DNA from: Corynebacterium halotolerans YIM 70093 = DSM 44683
GTDB taxonomy: Bacteria > Actinomycetota > Actinomycetes > Mycobacteriales > Mycobacteriaceae
Reading direction: 5' to 3'
Length of the DNA stretch: 64,000 nt
Assembly: GCF_000341345.1 (NCBI RefSeq)
Contig: NC_020302.1
Span: 538,075-602,074, forward strand
This document shows, piece after piece, positions 17,652 through 26,374 of the stretch; position 1 is the first letter of the stretch; each line of letters begins with the position of its first letter. Both the position numbers and the translations under genes were made by a program. Below the pieces are notes generated by a model. It saw nothing but the letters and a program-made list of their open reading frames with translations, was not told where the DNA came from and did not search any database.

Positions 17652-18284
17652 ATGCCGGGACGTGAACGGCGTGACGGCGGACGCTCCGCCGACGAGAACA
17701 AGAAGAACGAGCGCAACGATCGCCGCGGCGGCCGCCGCGACGACCGTCGCAACCAGCAGCAGGACGAGCGCAACCAGTACATCGAGCGCGTCGTCACCAT
17801 CAACCGTGTGTCCAAGGTCGTCAAGGGTGGTCGTCGCTTCAGCTTCACCGCTCTCGTGATCGTGGGCGACGGTCAGGGCATGGTCGGTGTCGGTTACGGC
17901 AAGGCCAAGGAGGTGCCGGCCGCCATCCAGAAGGGTGCCGAGGAGGCTCGCAAGAACTTCTTCCGCGTCCCGATGGTCGGTGGCACCATCACCCACCCGG
18001 TCCAGGGCGAGGCCGCCGCAGGCATCGTCATGCTGAAGCCGGCCGCCCCGGGTACCGGTGTCATCGCCGGCGGCGCCGCCCGTCCGGTGCTTGAGTGCGC
18101 CGGCGTCCAGGACATTCTGTCGAAGTCCCTGGGCTCCGACAACGCCATCAACGTCGTCCACGCGACCGTGGACGGCCTCAAGCAGCTGGTCCGCCCCGAA
18201 GAGGTCGCCGCCCGCCGCGGCAAGACCATCGAAGAGGTTGCTCCGGCCCGTATTCTGCGCGCCCGCGCAGGGCAGGAGGCGTAA
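17652..18284 (+). CDS. rpsE: 30S ribosomal protein S5
   Basis: A 210-residue S5 with a long charged N-terminal extension (arginine- and aspartate-rich, about residues 1-42) before the double-stranded-RNA-binding domain ([20 protein letters not shown]) and the C-terminal domain ([20 protein letters not shown]). The extension is typical of actinobacterial S5. S5 takes part in decoding fidelity. GGAAGGAT precedes the ATG, 40 bases after rplR. Confidence 0.97.
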   Translation: MPGRERRDGGRSADENKKNERNDRRGGRRDDRRNQQQDERNQYIERVVTINRVSKVVKGGRRFSFTALVIVGDGQGMVGVGYGKAKEVPAAIQKGAEEARKNFFRVPMVGGTITHPVQGEAAAGIVMLKPAAPGTGVIAGGAARPVLECAGVQDILSKSLGSDNAINVVHATVDGLKQLVRPEEVAARRGKTIEEVAPARILRARAGQEA

Positions 18285-18287
18285 TCC

Positions 18288-18473
18288 ATGGCTCTGAAAA
18301 TCACCCAGATTAAGGGACTGGCTGGCACCACCCCGAAGCAGCGCGAGAACATGCGCTCGCTCGGCGTGCGGCGCATCCGCCACTCCGTGGTCCGCCCCGA
18401 CACCCCCGCGGTGCGAGGCATGGTCCACGTCGTGCGCCACCTGGTCACCGTCGAAGAAGTGGCAGGGGAGTAG
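18288..18473 (+). CDS. rpmD: 50S ribosomal protein L30
   Basis: A 61-residue L30 with the family pattern [20 protein letters not shown] followed by [20 protein letters not shown] and [10 protein letters not shown]. It binds 23S rRNA. The ATG lies three bases after the rpsE stop, and rplO follows after seven bases, so it is embedded in the spc transcript. Confidence 0.96.
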   Translation: MALKITQIKGLAGTTPKQRENMRSLGVRRIRHSVVRPDTPAVRGMVHVVRHLVTVEEVAGE

Positions 18474-18480
18474 GTAACAC

Positions 18481-18930
18481 ATGAGCGAGATCATCAAGCT
18501 CCACGATCTGCGCCCGGCCAAGGGCGCCAACAAGCCGAAGCACCGCGTTGGTCGCGGTGAGGCCGGCAAGGGTGGTAAGACCGCAGGCCGCGGCACCAAG
18601 GGCACCAGTGCTCGTAAGCAGGTTTCGGCCGCTTTCGAGGGTGGCCAGATGCCGCTGCACATGCGTCTGCCGAAGCTCAAGGGCTTCAAGAACCCGAACA
18701 AGGTCGTCTTCCAGGTCATCAACGTTGCTGACCTCGAGAAGGCCTTCCCGGAGGGCGGCGACATCGCTGTCTCCGACATCGTCGCCAAGGGCCTCGTCCG
18801 CGCGAAGCAGCCGGTCAAGGTGCTGGGCAACGGCGATCTCAGCGTCAAGCTGAACATCACCGCCGACAAGTTCTCCAAGTCCGCTGTGGAGAAGATCGAG
18901 GCCGCGGGCGGCACCGCCACCCAGGCCTAG
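18481..18930 (+). CDS. rplO: 50S ribosomal protein L15
   Basis: A 149-residue L15 with the glycine-rich N-terminal signature [20 protein letters not shown], the [20 protein letters not shown] segment and the C-terminal [15 protein letters not shown]. It is a late 50S assembly protein. It is the last gene before a terminator. secY, which normally follows, is displaced 11.5 kb by the DoxX gene and the cre operon, as in C. glutamicum. Confidence 0.97.
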   Translation: MSEIIKLHDLRPAKGANKPKHRVGRGEAGKGGKTAGRGTKGTSARKQVSAAFEGGQMPLHMRLPKLKGFKNPNKVVFQVINVADLEKAFPEGGDIAVSDIVAKGLVRAKQPVKVLGNGDLSVKLNITADKFSKSAVEKIEAAGGTATQA

Positions 18931-18962
18931 ACAGTAACCGAGGTTCCGTGAACCTCACCGGG

Positions 18963-19006
18963 AATCCCCCGCTCGACACCACCAGGTGCCGACCGGGGGA
19001 TTTCTG
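18963..19006 (+). terminator. Terminator after rplO
   Basis: AATCCCCCG at 18963-18971 pairs with CGGGGGATT at 18994-19002, with an inner extension (CGACACC/GGTGCCG-like, one mismatch), followed by TTCTGCGTTT. It separates the spc group from the DoxX-like gene. Confidence 0.8.
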
Positions 19007-19130
19007 CGTTTCCCGCCAGCCGCCGGCTCGGCGGTGAACTCCGTACCGTCGGTAGGCTCGGTCTGGCGGGACGCCCGCGGCAGATCGAGACGACGGACCA
19101 TGTCCGAGACCACCTGAGGAGCCAATCACC

Positions 19131-19559
19131 ATGCCCATGCTGAAGAGCATCGCCCTGCGCCTGCTTCCCGGCGCCTACATCGCCAACTCCGGCTACAGCA
19201 AGCTCAACATGCCCGCCGAGGCCTCCGCCGGCATGCAGCAGATGGCCGCCAGTGGAATTCCGGCGGTGAGCAAGCTGCCGAGCGATAAATTCGGCCACTA
19301 CGTCGGTATCGCCGAGCTCGCCGTCGGCGGCGCTCTGCTGACGCCGTTCGTCTCCGACCGGCTCGCCGGGCTCGGCCTCACCGCCTTCTCCGCCGGCCTG
19401 CTGACCATGTACTTCGGTGACGAGGACAACACCGAGGCCGACGGCATCCGCCCCTCCAGCCAGGGCACCGCGCTGGCCAAGGACTCCTTCCTGCTCGCGA
19501 TCGGCCTGGCGCTCCTGGCCCCGGACGGCAAGAAGAAGGTCGTCAAGAAGGTGAAGTAG
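19131..19559 (+). CDS. DoxX-like membrane protein
   Basis: A 142-residue protein with about four hydrophobic segments. It resembles the DoxX family (LLPGAYIANSGYSKLNMP at the start, VGIAELAVGGALLTPFVSDR in the middle, KDSFLLAIGLALLAP near the end) and has a lysine-rich C-terminal tail. DoxX proteins sit in the membrane and have been linked to thiosulfate oxidation or redox roles, but most have no known function. It is convergent with the cre operon and may correspond to an early cre-cluster gene of C. glutamicum; this was not checked. Confidence 0.7.
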   Translation: MPMLKSIALRLLPGAYIANSGYSKLNMPAEASAGMQQMAASGIPAVSKLPSDKFGHYVGIAELAVGGALLTPFVSDRLAGLGLTAFSAGLLTMYFGDEDNTEADGIRPSSQGTALAKDSFLLAIGLALLAPDGKKKVVKKVK

Positions 19560-19600
19560 TCCGGGCCGCCCGGCCCACGTGGTCACCGGGCGACGGGAAA

Positions 19601-19640
19601 AGGGAACGAGGGGACCTGCCTGAAGGTCCCCTCGTTCCCT
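19601..19640. terminator. Bidirectional terminator between doxX-like gene and cre operon
   Basis: AGGGAACGAGGGGACCT at 19601-19617 pairs perfectly (17 bp) with 19624-19640. On the minus strand it is followed by TTTTCCC, so it best serves as terminator of the cre operon; it can also stop the convergent DoxX-like gene. Confidence 0.82.
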
Positions 19641-19650
19641 GCTCAGCACT

Positions 19651-19682
19651 TGTCGACGCCCCGCCCGGGCAGGGCGTCGACA
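19651..19682 (-). terminator. Second hairpin just after creC
   Basis: TGTCGACGCC at 19651-19660 pairs with GGCGTCGACA at 19673-19682, only four bases past the creC stop. It lies in series with the stronger hairpin at 19601-19640; it may protect the mRNA 3' end instead of terminating. Confidence 0.55.
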
Positions 19683-19685
19683 GGC

Positions 19686-21224
19686 TCACCGCGTGCGCCG
19701 GTGGATGGACTTGTAGGTCAGGTAGGCGCTGAGCCCCTCGATGCCGTACTCCACGCCCAGGCCAGAGTCGTGTCGCCCACCGAAGGGGGCGGAGTGGTTG
19801 GAGCCGAAGAAGTTGATGCCGACGGAACCGGAGTCGACCCGGCGGGCCACCTCCAGCGCCCGCTGCTCATCCGCGCCGAAGACGATCCCGCCGAGCCCGA
19901 ACTCGGTGTTGTTGGCCAGTCCGACGGCCTCGTCGACGGAACCGTCCGCATCGTCGTACTTCAGGATCGCGATGACGGGCCCGAAGATCTCCTCCCGGGC
20001 GATGCGCATCTCCGGGGTGACGTCGGCGAACACGGTCGGCTGGATGAACACGCCGTCCTCCAGCCCCGGGCCGACAGTGGTGGTGTCCGCGCTGTCCCCG
20101 CCGGTCACCGCCCGCGCTCCCTCCGAGTGGGCGGAGGCGATGTACTCCATCACGGTGTCGTACTGGGCGGTGGTGGCCACCGGTCCGAAGACCGTTCCCT
20201 CGTCCAGGGGATCGCCCTGGACGGCGTCGCCGATGGTGGCGGCGACCATGTCGACGACCTCCTCGTAACGGCTGGCCGGGGCGAGGATCCGGGTGGAGAT
20301 GTAGCAGGTCTGCCCCGTGTTGCGCATGCAGGAACGGATGAGCACCTTCGACATGGCGTCCAGGTCCGCGTCCGGCAGCACGATGGCCGAGGACTTGCCC
20401 CCCAGCTCGAGGGTGACCGGGCGCAGCAGTTCGCCGCAGGCGGCGGCGATCTTCCGCCCCACCGGCGTGGACCCGGTGAAGGCGATCTTGTCGACGCCCG
20501 GGTGGCGCACGATGGCGTCACCGAAGCGGCCCGGGCCTGTCAGGAGGTTGACCACGCCCGCCGGCACCCCGGCCGCGTGGACCGCGTCGATGATGAAGCG
20601 CAGGGACAGCGGGGTGGGGGAGGCCGGCTTGATGACGACGGGGCAGCCGGCCAACAGGGCCGGGGCCAGCTTGATGACGACCAGGTTGATCGGGAAGTTC
20701 CAGGGGGCGATCAGCCCGCAGACCCCGACCGGATCCTTGTCCACCACGGACTCCGCGCCCCCGGCCGGGAAGGGACGGACGTCGTCGCCGTCGAGCCAGT
20801 CGGCCAGGCCGGCGAAGTAGCGGAAGATGCCGGCCGCGTTGGTGGCGGCACCGCGGGTCTCCGAGATCGGCGAACCGTTCTCCCGGGTGTTGGTCAGCGC
20901 CAGGACCCCGGCCCGGGCCTCGATCTCATCCGCTATCCGCAGCAGATAGGCCGCGCGCTCGGCGGCGCTCCGCCCACCCCAGGCAGCCAACGCGCGGCGG
21001 GCGGCGGTCACGGCGGCGTCGAGTTCCGCGTCGGTGGCCACCGGCACCGAGCCCCAGACCTCGCCGGTGGCCGGGTCGGTGACCTCGTTGCGTGCCGGAT
21101 CCGCGGCGGTGACCCAGCCGCCGTTGATGTAGAAATCGTCGACGTGGGTGTACGGCAGGTCGAGTGCGGCGCGGCGGGCGCGGGCGTCGGGAAGCGCCGT
21201 GGCGGTGGTCAGGGAAGTGGTCAT
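19686..21224 (-). CDS. creC: Aldehyde dehydrogenase of the cresol pathway (CreC)
   Basis: A 512-residue NAD(P)-dependent aldehyde dehydrogenase with APWNFPINLV (N-proline region), the catalytic Glu in LELGGKSSAIVLP, the catalytic Cys in RNTGQTCYISTR and EEIFGPVIAILKYDD near the C-terminus. In the C. glutamicum 4-cresol pathway the CreC step oxidises 4-hydroxybenzaldehyde to 4-hydroxybenzoate. The ATG at 21224 overlaps the creD stop by 4 bases (ATGA), which rules out the much longer upstream frame. It is last gene of the minus-strand creJIHGFEDC operon. Confidence 0.86.
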   Translation of the reverse strand: MTTSLTTATALPDARARRAALDLPYTHVDDFYINGGWVTAADPARNEVTDPATGEVWGSVPVATDAELDAAVTAARRALAAWGGRSAAERAAYLLRIADEIEARAGVLALTNTRENGSPISETRGAATNAAGIFRYFAGLADWLDGDDVRPFPAGGAESVVDKDPVGVCGLIAPWNFPINLVVIKLAPALLAGCPVVIKPASPTPLSLRFIIDAVHAAGVPAGVVNLLTGPGRFGDAIVRHPGVDKIAFTGSTPVGRKIAAACGELLRPVTLELGGKSSAIVLPDADLDAMSKVLIRSCMRNTGQTCYISTRILAPASRYEEVVDMVAATIGDAVQGDPLDEGTVFGPVATTAQYDTVMEYIASAHSEGARAVTGGDSADTTTVGPGLEDGVFIQPTVFADVTPEMRIAREEIFGPVIAILKYDDADGSVDEAVGLANNTEFGLGGIVFGADEQRALEVARRVDSGSVGINFFGSNHSAPFGGRHDSGLGVEYGIEGLSAYLTYKSIHRRTR

Positions 21225-21958
21225 CGGATTGCCTCCGTGCGCATCAGGGCCCGGGAGCGGGCCAGGTCGGCCTCCGCCATGCGGACGGCGGCCTCGGTGA
21301 TCAGTTCGGGCAGGATCTCCCGCTCCAGCCGGTCGGTGTACTCGGCCGGGTCCATGCCGAACCAGGTGGTGGACATCGCGATTCCGGCGCGGTCGAAACG
21401 CCACAGCCGGTCGGAGTCGCGGACCAGCGCGTCCTCGAGGGAGAAGGCGACGGGGCGGGTGTCGTGGCCGTCGATGATCTCGCAGACACGGTCGACGAAC
21501 TCGGCGTCGTAGCCCAGCTCGGGCAGCACGCGCCGTGCCACCTGGCAGCCTTCTGCCTCGTGCTCGTAGCGGATGGCGGCCTTGCGCCAGTCCCCCTGGA
21601 AGCCCTCCGAGATGATGCGGGACTCGTCCACATGCGCCCAACCCGTGTCGTGCAACGCCGTGGCTACCAGCACCAGTTCACGGTCGGCCTGCGGGTAGGC
21701 CTCGCACAGGCGGGTGGCGTAGGCCGTGACGATGGGCAGATGGATGTCATTGGCGCGGGTGCGGGTCTCCGGCACGACCGCCTGCCACAGGGCCTCCAGG
21801 CCGGTCGACGGCGCCGCGCAGATGGACGAGTCATCGACGGGGCGGCCGGTGGGAATGGGGCGCTGCGGGTACGCGTCGGCGAAGGCCATGGCGCGGGGAT
21901 CTGCCGCGTGCGCGCCCGGATCGGCTTTCTCCCAGGCGGGGGAAGTGGTGGTGCTCAT
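21221..21958 (-). CDS. creD: HD-domain phosphohydrolase of the cresol pathway (CreD)
   Basis: A 245-residue HD-superfamily phosphohydrolase. The metal-binding set is visible: His73 (NDIHLP), His103-Asp104 (ALHDTGW), His132 (YEHEAEG), His165-Asp166 (IIDGHDTRP) and Asp183 (RDSDRLWR). In the 4-cresol pathway CreD removes phosphate from the oxidised 4-methylphenyl phosphate intermediates. ATGA overlaps with creE upstream and creC downstream mark coupled translation. The pathway role rests on gene order; the enzyme class is clear. Confidence 0.85.
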   Translation of the reverse strand: MSTTTSPAWEKADPGAHAADPRAMAFADAYPQRPIPTGRPVDDSSICAAPSTGLEALWQAVVPETRTRANDIHLPIVTAYATRLCEAYPQADRELVLVATALHDTGWAHVDESRIISEGFQGDWRKAAIRYEHEAEGCQVARRVLPELGYDAEFVDRVCEIIDGHDTRPVAFSLEDALVRDSDRLWRFDRAGIAMSTTWFGMDPAEYTDRLEREILPELITEAAVRMAEADLARSRALMRTEAIR

Positions 21959-23238
21959 CGGACGACCTCCAGGTCCTTGGTGATTTTCTTCAGCTGCACG
22001 GTCGGATCCGCGGCCTGGTCGGCCGGGATGTTCTGCCCCTTGCCCAGCGCGGAGCGCACGGCCATGAAGTCCAGGGGCTGGTTCACGCAGTCGGCCGCGA
22101 TGATCTGGCCGTTGCGGTAGTAGAGGACGGAGAACTTCTTCCGCTCGTCGTCGCGGCGCACCACGGTCTGGTCGTAGCCGGTGGTCAGCCCGGCGATCTG
22201 GAGTTTCAGATCGGCCTGGTTGGACCAGAACCACGGGATGCCGGCGTAGTCCTCGGACTGGCCGACCAGGGAGTAGGCGGCGACCTTGGCGTGTTCGATG
22301 GCGTTGTTCACGCTCTCCAGGCGCAGGCGCTCCTCCTCGGGCGCGCCGGGCAGCGGGTTCGGCATGTTCGCCACGTCCCCGACCGCCACGGTGGTGCCGT
22401 CGGAGGCCACCGCGTGGTGGTCGACGACGATGCCGTTGTCGACCGTCAGGCCCAGCTGCTCGGCCAGTTCGGTGTTGGGGATGACACCGATGCCCACGAT
22501 CACCAGCTGCGCGGGCACCACGGTGCCGTCCTCGAGCTCCACCCCGGCCACGCGCCCGGTGCCGTCGTCGACAAAGCGCGTCATCCGGGCGTTCAGCCGG
22601 ATGTCGATACCGCGGGACTGGTGGGCCCGCCGGAAGTACTCGGCGGTCTCCTCGCCGACGGCCCGGCCCACCAGGCGGGGGCCGTACTCCAGCACGGTGG
22701 CGTTCCTGCCCATCCCGTGCAGTGAGCAGGCGGCCTCCAGGCCGATGAAGCCACCGCCGACGACCACCACGTCGGTGACCTCGCCGAGCTGAGCCTTCAG
22801 CGCCAGCGCATCATCGGCGCTGCGCAGGTACCGCACCCCGGCCAGCTCCGCGCCGGGCAGATCCAGCTTCCGGGCCCGCGCGCCGGTGGCCAGGGCCAGG
22901 CGCCGGAACGGATAGGTGCCGCCGTCGGTGGCGTGGGCGGTGCCGGAACCGTCGGCGTTCTTCTCGATGCGGCCGATCCGCTTGCCCTTGACCAGCTCGA
23001 TATCGTGCTCCTCCCAGTACTCGTTGGACCGGAAGATCAGGTTCTCCTTGTCCACGGCGTCCTGGAGGAACTCCTTGGACAGGGCCGGGCGCTGGTAGGG
23101 GCGGTGATTCTCCTCGCCGAGAAGGGTGATGTGCTCGGTGAAGCCGAGGCCGCGCAGCGAGATCGCGAGCTGCACGCCGGCCTGACTCGCGCCGATGATC
23201 AGCAGGCCGGTCTCGGCGGCGGAGTGTGGGGTGTTCAT
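21955..23238 (-). CDS. creE: Ferredoxin reductase partner of the cresol P450 (CreE)
   Basis: A 427-residue FAD-dependent ferredoxin reductase of the putidaredoxin/rhodocoxin reductase type: FAD motif LLIIGASQAGVQLA at the N-terminus, NAD motif VVVVGGGFIGLEAACSLHGMG in the middle, ATGARARKLDLPGA, and TVAVGDVANMPNP with the second FAD-binding Asp. The family C-terminal signature VPWFWSNQ-type segment appears as GIPWFWSNQADLKLQIAG. It would pass electrons from NAD(P)H to the CreF ferredoxin and on to the CreJ P450. It overlaps creD by 4 bases and follows creF by 42 bases. Confidence 0.88.
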   Translation of the reverse strand: MNTPHSAAETGLLIIGASQAGVQLAISLRGLGFTEHITLLGEENHRPYQRPALSKEFLQDAVDKENLIFRSNEYWEEHDIELVKGKRIGRIEKNADGSGTAHATDGGTYPFRRLALATGARARKLDLPGAELAGVRYLRSADDALALKAQLGEVTDVVVVGGGFIGLEAACSLHGMGRNATVLEYGPRLVGRAVGEETAEYFRRAHQSRGIDIRLNARMTRFVDDGTGRVAGVELEDGTVVPAQLVIVGIGVIPNTELAEQLGLTVDNGIVVDHHAVASDGTTVAVGDVANMPNPLPGAPEEERLRLESVNNAIEHAKVAAYSLVGQSEDYAGIPWFWSNQADLKLQIAGLTTGYDQTVVRRDDERKKFSVLYYRNGQIIAADCVNQPLDFMAVRSALGKGQNIPADQAADPTVQLKKITKDLEVVR

Positions 23239-23280
23239 GCTTTCTCCTGGGTCGGTCGGGACAGACCGGCGCGGGGCCGG

Positions 23281-23604
23281 TCAGATCTGGGTCTCGGGGG
23301 TGGTCACGTGCAGATCCATGTCCTCGGTGAGCTTGATCTGGCAGGACAGGCGGGAGTTGTCCTCCCGGTCCTCGGCGGTGCCGTAGAGCATCTCGTCCTC
23401 CATCTCGCTCATCTCGGACAGCTCATCGAGCTGGTCCTCCCGGACATAGACGTGGCAGGTGGCGCAGGAGAGGGAGCCGCCGCATTCGGCGACGATGCCC
23501 GGGACGCCGTTACGCACGGCCGTCTCCATCACGGAGTCCCCTGGGTTGCCGGTGATGGTGCGGGTCTCGCCGGTGCTGGCCTCGGTGTAGTGAACGGTGG
23601 TCAT
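23281..23604 (-). CDS. creF: Adrenodoxin/putidaredoxin-type 2Fe-2S ferredoxin (CreF)
   Basis: A 107-residue ferredoxin with the four cluster ligands in the pattern C-x5-C-x2-C-x37-C: Cys41 and Cys47 and Cys50 in ECGGSLSCATCHVY, and Cys88 in RLSCQIKL. This vertebrate/P450 type shuttles single electrons from the CreE reductase to the CreJ P450. The ATG at 23604 follows AGGAGGACATC, a strong ribosome binding site that fixes the start. It lies between creG and creE in the operon. Confidence 0.9.
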   Translation of the reverse strand: MTTVHYTEASTGETRTITGNPGDSVMETAVRNGVPGIVAECGGSLSCATCHVYVREDQLDELSEMSEMEDEMLYGTAEDREDNSRLSCQIKLTEDMDLHVTTPETQI

Positions 23605-23624
23605 GATGTCCTCCTGTGATTGTG

Positions 23625-24392
23625 CTAGATGAACTGGCGGCCGCCGTCGACGACCATGGTCTGGCCGGTGACGTAACCGGCGTCCGGGGACGCCAGGAAC
23701 AGGGCGGCGCCCACGATGTCCTCGGGCTGGCTGGCCCGTCTGATGGATCCGCGGTCCACGCCGTACGTCGCGGCGTCCTCCATGAGTCCGTAACTGGCCT
23801 CGGTGAGGGTGAACCCGGGGGCGATGGCGTTGACGGTGATGTTGCGCGTGCCCAGCTCCTTGGCGAGTACGCGGGTCAGGGCCACGACGCCGCCCTTGGA
23901 GGCCACGTAGTGGGCCCAGTGGGCTGAGCCGGAGTAGATGGTGGCGCTGGAGAGGTTGATTACGCGCCCGCCGTCGGGCAGGTAGGGGCTGACGCCGCGG
24001 GTGACCAGCCAGGGGCCTTTGAGATTCACGCCCATCACCAGGTCCCATTCGGCCGGGTCGATCTCCTCGAAGGGGGAGCGGGTGACGGTGGCGTAGATGG
24101 CGGCGTTGTTGACCAAGACGTCGATACGGCCACCGCCGAACTCGGCCACCTGCCGCGCCATCTCCGCCACGGAGTCGGGGTCGGTGACGTCCACGCGGAA
24201 GGCGGCGGCGTCGACACCGGTGGCGGTGAGCTCCCCGGCGGTGCGGGCGGCGCCCTCGTGGTCGATGTCGGCCACGGCCACGCGGTCACCGCGGGCGGCG
24301 AAGCCCTCGGCGAAGGCCCGGCCCAGGCCGCCGGCGGCACCGGTGACCAGGACCGTGCGCTGCGCGTTCTGCTGGCTCTGCTGATCAGACAC
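23625..24392 (-). CDS. creG: Short-chain dehydrogenase of the cresol pathway (CreG)
   Basis: A 255-residue classical SDR: cofactor motif TGAAGGLG near residue 17, NNAAIY near 96, catalytic Asn123, Ser149 (NLSSATIYSG), Tyr162 and Lys166 (YVASK). ADIDHEG after the second strand, with an acidic residue, suggests NAD+. In the 4-cresol route CreG oxidises 4-hydroxybenzyl alcohol to the aldehyde. GTG at 24392 overlaps the creH stop by 8 bases. The enzyme class is certain; the pathway role is by conserved position. Confidence 0.84.
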   Translation of the reverse strand: MSDQQSQQNAQRTVLVTGAAGGLGRAFAEGFAARGDRVAVADIDHEGAARTAGELTATGVDAAAFRVDVTDPDSVAEMARQVAEFGGGRIDVLVNNAAIYATVTRSPFEEIDPAEWDLVMGVNLKGPWLVTRGVSPYLPDGGRVINLSSATIYSGSAHWAHYVASKGGVVALTRVLAKELGTRNITVNAIAPGFTLTEASYGLMEDAATYGVDRGSIRRASQPEDIVGAALFLASPDAGYVTGQTMVVDGGRQFI

Positions 24393-26304
24393 GGCTCGGC
24401 TCCGGTTCTGCGACGGGTGCCGCATGGTGGTGGCTGTGGTGGCTGTGCGCGCCGGGGCCCTCAACGACCGGGGCGGCGCCTTCGCCGTCGAGGATGGTCA
24501 CGGTGCCCTTCGCGCCGTCGACCCGCAGGCGCTGGCCGGTAACGATGCTGGTGGAGGCGCTGCCGGTGCCGGTGACCGCGGGCAGGGCGTACTCGCGGCA
24601 GACGATGGCGGCGTGGCTCATCATGCCGCCGATGTCGGTGACGGCGGCCTTGATCTTGCCGAAGATCGGGCCCCAGCTGGGGGCGGTGACCGGCGCGACC
24701 AGGATCTCGTCCTGGCGGATGTCGGAGAGGTCGTCCGAGTCCATGACCACACGTGCCACGCCCTCGACCACGCCCGGGGAGGCGGCCATGCCCTTGAGCA
24801 CGCCCTCCGAGCCCTCCTCTCCCGCGCCGAGCCAGGACTCCACCTGCTCAGTGGTGATGCCCCAGAGCATGCGGGTGAACGGCTCGGTGATCTGCTCCGG
24901 TGGGGTGTTCAGGGCCGGGGCGGGGCGGGCGGTCTTCAGCGCCGCGACGATGTCCTTGCGGCGGGCGATCTCGTCCTCCCAGTGGGCGGCGCCGATCGGG
25001 CCACCTGGGGCGCCGACACCGTGCCCGGTGACCAGGTCGAACAGGGCGTCGCGGACCTCATTGCGGTTGAGGTAGAGCAGGTCGTCCGGGTCCTCCCAGA
25101 AGCCGTAGGAGGCCAGGGTGCGGCCGAGCTCGCGGACCTTGCGCCAGAAGACGCCCATGGTCCAGTGCTCGATGTAGAAGTTGTGGTTCTCCACATAGGG
25201 GTAGGCGGTGGCGGCCAGGCTGCGCTTGGCGTCGAAGGCGGCCAGCTGGTCACCGGTCAGCAGCTCGCGGTACTCCTCGACGATCCGCTCCTTCTCCGCG
25301 AGCAGTTCCGCCGTGGGGCGCATGATGGTCTGGCCCTCGTCGAGGCGGCGGATGTAGTCCGCGATGTAGCCGAGCGGAATCTCGAAGTGCTCGTTCCAGT
25401 ACTTGTCGTGGCCGTAGAAGCCGTTGCCCACGGTGAAGTTGAACCACGGGTCCTGGGCCTCGTCCCAGCGCCTGAGCCATTCGGCACCACCCTCGGCGGC
25501 GGCGATGGCGTCCAGGGTGCCGTCGACGTCGTCCGGGTCGGCGAAGTGGGACTGCAGGCCGAGCTCGACGGCCAGGGTGGCCAGTGCCTTGAGCTCGTCG
25601 TCCGGGCGGAAGAGCTCCATGTCCACGCCCTGGACCATGGTGGCGATCGACTGATCCGGGATGTCCGGGAAGATCTCCTTGCAGTAGTTGAAGAAGTCCA
25701 GGTAGGCGATGTAGCCGAGGTTGAGGAACTCGAAGTGGTACTGCCAGTTCTGGTAGGCCAGCGAGATGAGCCGGTCGTAGTTCTCCAGCAGCACCTCGGA
25801 GCCGTCCTTGGCCTTGCCGGTGATGATGTCATCCATCGGGACGATGTCGGGCAGGCGGTCGAAGGTCAGCGACTCGAGCTCGTCGATGGTGCCGCGGACC
25901 TTGGCCTTCCACTGCTCGAGCAGGGAGTCCCAGTTCTGGAAGTAGTGGGTGATACGCGCCTGGAACTCGGGGATGCGGTCGGCGATCTCGTCCTCGGGGA
26001 CCGACACGGGGGACATGTAGAGATAGCCGAGGTGGACGCGGAATTCGATGCCGTTCGCGTTCGGGATCATCAGGTGCCGGGCGTTGTACTGGCCCAGGCA
26101 CTTGACGGAGTACTCGGCGCCGATGGTCTCGAAGGGCTTGAAGACGGTGGGCCAGTGCTGGGAGTCACAGAACCAGAACTTCTTGTCCTCTTCCTCCTTG
26201 AGTTTGTCCTGGAAGACGAGGTAGTAGGGGTAGATCTCCTCCCAGCCCTCGGCGCCCGCGGGCACCGGCAGCTCAGAGGGCTTCGGAAATGATTTCTTGG
26301 ACAT
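24385..26304 (-). CDS. creH: 4-Methylphenyl-phosphate synthase subunit, PEP-synthase C-terminal type (CreH)
   Basis: A 639-residue protein whose last quarter is the swivelling phosphohistidine domain of PEP-utilising enzymes: GMAASPGVVEGVARVV, VAPVTAPSWGPIF and the phosphorylatable His in GGMMSHAAIVCREYALPAVT. The larger N-terminal part (about 1-470) looks like the substrate-binding region of phenylphosphate-synthase-like proteins, rich in aromatic residues. With CreI it would phosphorylate 4-cresol using ATP. The C-terminus ends in a His-rich tail (HSHHSHHHAAP), which could bind metal. The ATG at 26304 is preceded by AGGAGCC. Confidence 0.84.
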   Translation of the reverse strand: MSKKSFPKPSELPVPAGAEGWEEIYPYYLVFQDKLKEEEDKKFWFCDSQHWPTVFKPFETIGAEYSVKCLGQYNARHLMIPNANGIEFRVHLGYLYMSPVSVPEDEIADRIPEFQARITHYFQNWDSLLEQWKAKVRGTIDELESLTFDRLPDIVPMDDIITGKAKDGSEVLLENYDRLISLAYQNWQYHFEFLNLGYIAYLDFFNYCKEIFPDIPDQSIATMVQGVDMELFRPDDELKALATLAVELGLQSHFADPDDVDGTLDAIAAAEGGAEWLRRWDEAQDPWFNFTVGNGFYGHDKYWNEHFEIPLGYIADYIRRLDEGQTIMRPTAELLAEKERIVEEYRELLTGDQLAAFDAKRSLAATAYPYVENHNFYIEHWTMGVFWRKVRELGRTLASYGFWEDPDDLLYLNRNEVRDALFDLVTGHGVGAPGGPIGAAHWEDEIARRKDIVAALKTARPAPALNTPPEQITEPFTRMLWGITTEQVESWLGAGEEGSEGVLKGMAASPGVVEGVARVVMDSDDLSDIRQDEILVAPVTAPSWGPIFGKIKAAVTDIGGMMSHAAIVCREYALPAVTGTGSASTSIVTGQRLRVDGAKGTVTILDGEGAAPVVEGPGAHSHHSHHHAAPVAEPEPSRV

Positions 26305-26374
26305 GGTGGCTCCTGAAGTGGTGGGGTGTCGGGGTGGTGGCGGGCAGTAGGCGACGGGGCCGCGTGCTGCTCCG

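Noticed and set aside
24424..26292. 622-residue + strand frame opposite creH
   Set aside because: Antisense shadow with Val/Leu/Gly composition and no domain; creH has the conserved phosphohistidine motif.
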